A stretch of DNA of 9,757 nt from Equadaptatus sp045601305. Its GTDB lineage: Bacteria > Synergistota > Synergistia > Synergistales > Synergistaceae. The notes below the pieces were generated by a model, which did not search any database, was not told the DNA's origin, and worked only from the letters and a program-made list of their open reading frames with translations. Shown here piece by piece: positions 7,370 through 9,757 of the stretch. Made by a program: the position numbers and the translations under genes. The stretch covers positions 1-9,757 of the forward strand of contig JAZRZG010000116.1 of assembly GCA_045601305.1 (NCBI GenBank), in the 5' to 3' direction. Each line of letters opens with the position of its first letter. Position 1 is the stretch's first letter.

Positions 7370-7570
7370 ATGCTTGACGCCAGAGGACTTTCCTGCCCGC
7401 AGCCTGTACTTATGCTGAAAAAAGCGATGGACGGCGGCGGCGAAAATTTTGAAATTATTGTTGACAACACAGCCGCAAAGGAAAATATTACGCGCTTTGC
7501 CGGAAATTTGGGTTATAATGTAACGGTAAATGAAAAGGAAGGAGAATACATCCTCACCGTTGCCAAATAG
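7370..7570 (+). CDS. yedF: TusA/SirA-like selenium protein (YedF N-domain type)
   Basis: This is a 66-residue single-domain protein of the TusA fold, which carries sulfur or selenium as a persulfide/perselenide on one cysteine. The signature is ARGLSCPQPVLMLKKAM at residues 4-20, with the reactive Cys9 in the CPxP motif. Most selenium-associated YedF proteins are about 200 residues and carry a second DsrE-like domain. Here only the TusA part exists, so the name is given by context. AAGGAGG lies just upstream, overlapping the end of the transporter gene, and the gap to that gene is 2 bp. Pairing of a TusA-like protein with a YeeE/YedE transporter is a known pattern, and a hand-over of selenium from transporter to TusA-like carrier is the likely role (inference). 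Confidence 0.88.
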   Translation: MLDARGLSCPQPVLMLKKAMDGGGENFEIIVDNTAAKENITRFAGNLGYNVTVNEKEGEYILTVAK

Positions 7571-7574
7571 CACC

Positions 7575-7817
7575 ATGCTTTACATTGCCACTTTTTTCAG
7601 CCATTTCGGCGCGACACGTTTTAAAAAATACTGTGAATCTCTGGGCATACCGGCACATACCATGCCGGTGCCCAGAGATTTGTCTTCAAGCTGCGGCACC
7701 TGCACAAAATTTGAAGCGCAGCAGCTTCCTGCCTACGAAACACATACAGACGAACTTGAAAAAATAGTCGCCGTAACCGACAACGGCTTTGAAACAGTAT
7801 ATGAATCGGAGGTTTAG
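7575..7817 (+). CDS. DUF3343 putative Se/S carrier protein
   Basis: This is an 80-residue protein resembling the Se/S-carrier-like family (DUF3343), whose members cluster with selD and yedF. It starts MLYIATFFSHFGATRFKKYC, has the family's PVPRDLSSSCG block (31-41) and ends with a short GFETVY strand. Cys40 and Cys43 form a CGTC pair able to hold a persulfide, disulfide or metal; Cys20 is a third cysteine. I chose ATG 7575, four bases after the yedF stop, because the family begins with this beta strand. There is no close Shine-Dalgarno, so coupling to yedF translation is likely; an in-frame TTG at 7560 with GGAAGGAG upstream is a possible alternative. The gene contains an exceptionally strong hairpin at 7636-7680. 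Its biochemical role is not established. Confidence 0.82.
   Translation: MLYIATFFSHFGATRFKKYCESLGIPAHTMPVPRDLSSSCGTCTKFEAQQLPAYETHTDELEKIVAVTDNGFETVYESEV
7636..7680 (+). repeat. 18-bp hairpin inside the DUF3343 gene
   Basis: AATCTCTGGGC (7636-7646) pairs perfectly with GCCCAGAGATT (7670-7680), and ACCGGCA (7649-7655) pairs perfectly with TGCCGGT (7663-7669). Only AT (7647-7648) bulges, and the loop is CATACCA (7656-7662). CATACC also occurs twice, at 7646-7651 and 7656-7661. The hairpin encodes residues around SLGIPAHTMPVPRD and ends 139 bases before the selD start codon. No T-tract follows, so it is not an ordinary terminator. Confidence 0.85.
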
Positions 7818-7819
7818 CC

Positions 7820-8851
7820 GTGAGCAAAAAACTTACTGAAATGTCTTCCTGCGCGGGCTGAATGGCTAAAATTGGAGCCGGGACGCTCGAAGAACTGCTA
7901 AGCAAATTTGAAACTCCGTTTGACGAAAAACTTATCGTAGGCTATGACAAAGCAGACGACGCAAGCGTTTACAAACTGTCTGACGACCTTGCGCTGATAA
8001 ACACCGTCGATTTTTTCCCGCCCGTCTGCGACGACCCATATCTTTACGGTCAGATTGCCGCTGCCAACGCGCTCAGCGACGTGTATGCCATGGGCGGAAC
8101 ACCGAAGCTGGCGCTTAATATCTTCTGTGTCACAAATGAAATGAGCAGGGAACAGACCGAGGAGATACTTCACGGGGGCTATGACAAAGCCATGGAAGCA
8201 GGCTGCATAATCACCGGCGGACACACAATCACCGCAAAAGAACCTGTGTACGGTCTTGCAGTCTCAGGTTTTGTCAATCCCTCCCGCATACTCAAAAACA
8301 CAGGCGCAAAGCAGGGCGATCGGCTGATTTTAACAAAACCGCTCGGCACGGGAATAATGCTGACCGCGGACAAAGCAGACGCAGAACTTGTGACAGCAGG
8401 GGAAATGCGGCCCGTTTACGAAAATATGGCGGCATTGAACAAAACGGCGGCTGAGATTATGAAAAAATTTGACGTGCACGGCTGCACGGACGTCACCGGC
8501 TTCGCGCTTGCGGGACACGCAATGGAAATGGCAAACGGAAGCGGCTGCACGCTGCGTATAGACAGCGGCAGCATACCGTACTATCCTGCCGCGTTCAGAC
8601 TTGCCGAAACGGGAATTATACCTGCCGGCGCGTATAATAACAGAAACTACGCGGAAAATATGATTAAATTTGCAGATAGCGTATCGCTTGCGCTTCAGGA
8701 CATTATTTTTGACCCTCAGACCTCAGGCGGACTGCTTATCGCGGCACAGCAGGCAGACGACCTTCTTGCGGCGCTGGCAAATGCCGGAGTACAGGCTGCG
8801 GAAATAGGCGAAGCAGCAGAAAGAACAGACGCTGCCGTTGAGGTATTTTAA
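7820..8851 (+). CDS. selD: Selenophosphate synthase SelD, itself a selenoprotein
   Basis: SelD uses ATP to turn selenide into selenophosphate, the donor for SelA. The full product is 343 residues, starting at GTG 7820 behind GGAGGT (7808-7813). Codon 14 is UGA (7859-7861), giving the segment CAG-U-MAKIG. It aligns with the E. coli catalytic Cys17 region, so the Sec occupies the catalytic position; the conserved lysine is Lys17 here, and the second E. coli cysteine is an alanine (Ala16). ATP/Mg ligands are seen in ADDASV (45-50), NALSDVYAMGG (83-93) and TDVTGFALAGH (223-233), with GGHTI (133-137) and DPQTSGGL near the end. The in-frame UGA is recoding, not a break: the protein is intact on both sides, a bSECIS-like hairpin follows, and selA, selB and selC are present. 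A call from the ATG at 7862 would lose the active site. It follows the DUF3343 gene by 2 bp. Confidence 0.97.
7859..7891 (+). promoter_or_regulatory. Sec UGA codon and bSECIS-like hairpin of selD
   Basis: The UGA is at 7859-7861. GAGC (7875-7878) pairs with GCUC (7885-7888) around the loop CGGGAC. Beyond a G-G mismatch, UU (7872-7873) pairs with AA (7890-7891). The loop starts 17 bases after the UGA and has G among its first two bases, within the usual limits for bacterial SECIS elements. A competing 4-bp stem, GGCU (7864-7867) with AGCC (7876-7879), has an 8-base loop and lies too close to the UGA. The choice between folds is by eye. Confidence 0.7.
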
Positions 8852-8853
8852 GA

Positions 8854-9477
8854 ATGCGCGTAATACACGTTCCGGTATGCTACGGCACAACAAACTGCTA
8901 TCTTCTCTGTGACGAACACGCAAAAAAATGCGCTGTTATCGACCCGGGCGGAGACGCGGAAAAAATCACCGCGAAAATTGAAGAAAGCGGCTGTAAGCCT
9001 GTCGCAGTGCTGCTTACGCACGGACATTACGACCACACCGGCGGTATTAAAGGATTAAAAGACCGTTTTAACATACCGGTCTATATGAATTCGGCAGACA
9101 TTTACGAAGACAGCAGCGACCCGCTTGTACGCAGACTTTTTCCGAAAATCTGCGACACGCTGAATTATGGCGGCGGCGACATCATATCTGTCGGAACGCT
9201 GCAAGTCCGCGTTATTTCAGCTCCCGGACACACGCTCGGCGGCGTATGCCTGATTGCGGACGATACCGTTTTTACAGGCGACACAATTTTTGCTTCATCA
9301 GTAGGCAGATCTGACCTTCCCGGCGGAGACAGCAAAAAACTGGCAGACACGCTGAAAAAAATAATTTCCATGCAAGGAGATTACAAAATACTCCCCGGAC
9401 ACATGGACGCGACAAATCTCCGCGACGTAGTACCTGTCGCAAATTATTACATTAACCTGTACTCAGAACAGAATTAA
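8854..9477 (+). CDS. MBL-fold (glyoxalase II-like) metallohydrolase
   Basis: This is a 207-residue cytoplasmic metallo-beta-lactamase-fold protein of the glyoxalase II/YcbL type, which usually hydrolyses a thioester or related thiol adduct with two metal ions. All expected ligands are visible: THGHYDH (55-61, with His56, His58, Asp60 and His61), His126 in APGHT, Asp143 in FTGDT and His183 in PGHMD. There is no second domain, such as the rhodanese domain of persulfide dioxygenases. Its ATG is only 2 bp past the selD stop and has no separate ribosome site, so it is probably translated by coupling to selD. That suggests a part in selenium or thiol handling, but the substrate cannot be read from the sequence and general housekeeping use is equally possible. 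Confidence 0.88.
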   Translation: MRVIHVPVCYGTTNCYLLCDEHAKKCAVIDPGGDAEKITAKIEESGCKPVAVLLTHGHYDHTGGIKGLKDRFNIPVYMNSADIYEDSSDPLVRRLFPKICDTLNYGGGDIISVGTLQVRVISAPGHTLGGVCLIADDTVFTGDTIFASSVGRSDLPGGDSKKLADTLKKIISMQGDYKILPGHMDATNLRDVVPVANYYINLYSEQN

Positions 9478-9757
9478 CCTTTTTTCGCCCTTTTTTCGTC
9501 TGACACCTAAATCAGCCGGATATTTCGGCAGAGAACTTAGGACATTTTATCATTTCCCCAATTTTTTATTTACGCCCGTTTTTGACAGTGTTTACAACGG
9601 TTCGCACGGTTTTGGCAAAATATTTCTTTAAGAAATTTTTGCAAAGCGGTTGCTTTTTGTGCCTTCTCATTGCAGATTTATATATGGAGACCTCTGTTTC
9701 TGAACATCGCGCAAATTCAAAACGGTGAACCACAGCCAACCTACGGGGGATCAACTA
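9478..9757. other. Right-end region without a convincing gene
   Basis: The stretch opens with two copies of CCTTTTTTCG (9478-9487 and 9489-9498). The T-tracts could help end the plus-strand transcript, but only a weak CTGT/ACAG stem precedes them. CCTAA (9506-9510) and TTAGG (9537-9541) enclose a 7-position stem with one mismatch (9512-9518 with 9526-9532). A further A/T-rich dyad with 12 pairs and one bulge runs 9615-9642. A minus-strand frame of 62 codons (9566-9754) gives a very basic product (its last 35 residues start MRRHKKQPLC) with no family resemblance and no clear ribosome site, so I do not call it a gene. Confidence 0.5.

Noticed and set aside
7619..7636. Programmed frameshift site: a T/A-rich run eight bases before the DUF3343 hairpin, with a -1-frame UGA at its foot
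   Set aside because: The in-frame codons TTT AAA AAA do not form a good X-XXY-YYZ heptamer, the -1 frame stops at once, the hairpin loop lacks an early G, and the normal frame encodes a full family protein.
7859..7861. In-frame stop that could make selD a pseudogene
   Set aside because: It sits at the catalytic cysteine position, homology runs on both sides, a bSECIS-like hairpin follows and the Sec decoding genes are adjacent.
9566..9754. Small basic 62-aa minus-strand protein
   Set aside because: No ribosome site, no recognisable family, and it spans an A/T-rich dyad; too little support for a gene.
1..9757. CRISPR array, insertion sequence or phage genes
   Set aside because: No regularly spaced repeats, transposase, integrase or structural phage protein was seen on either strand.

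Overview
The window holds a nearly complete bacterial selenocysteine (Sec) and selenium-handling locus, built as two divergent gene blocks around an AT-rich control region (6071-6296). Strong purine-rich Shine-Dalgarno sites, a Sec-containing SelD, a stand-alone TusA-like protein, a Se/S-carrier-like (DUF3343) protein, a YedE-type transporter and a LysR regulator beside selA together suggest an anaerobic bacterium of the Clostridia/Negativicutes kind, or possibly Synergistota. The sequence alone does not settle the phylum.

Minus-strand block, read right to left from 6070: a class-V aminotransferase-like cysteine desulfurase (4931-6070), a LysR-type regulator (4026-4928), selA (2651-4024), selC, which is tRNA-Sec with a UCA anticodon (2543-2639), a hairpin plus U-tract between selC and selB (2512-2534), selB (559-2466, TTG start) and an unrecognised 149-residue protein (10-459). 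The first three genes are 1-2 bp apart and selC begins 11 bp beyond the selA stop, so the block is probably one transcript with a possible attenuation point before selB.

Plus-strand block, read left to right from 6297: yedE-like membrane transporter (6297-7367), a yedF/TusA-like single-domain protein (7370-7570), a DUF3343 Se/S-carrier-like protein (7575-7817), selD (7820-8851) and an MBL-fold hydrolase (8854-9477). Gaps are 2-4 bp. selD is itself a selenoprotein: an in-frame UGA at codon 14 takes the place of the catalytic cysteine and is followed by a bSECIS-like hairpin. An annotation that starts at the ATG just after the UGA would miss the active site.

Working model (family knowledge plus inference): YedE brings in a selenium species. 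The desulfurase, TusA-like and DUF3343 proteins hold and pass selenium as persulfide/perselenide. SelD makes selenophosphate. SelA converts Ser-tRNA-Sec to Sec-tRNA-Sec, and SelB delivers it to UGA codons, including the one in selD. The LysR protein is a natural candidate to control the divergent promoters.

The signals least explained by known genes are an 18-bp hairpin inside the DUF3343 coding sequence (7636-7680), a 43-bp dyad that overlaps the yedE Shine-Dalgarno site (6245-6287), and a perfect 15-bp LysR-type dyad (6193-6207) placed where an activator would sit for the minus-strand promoter. The right end (9478-9757) has no convincing gene.
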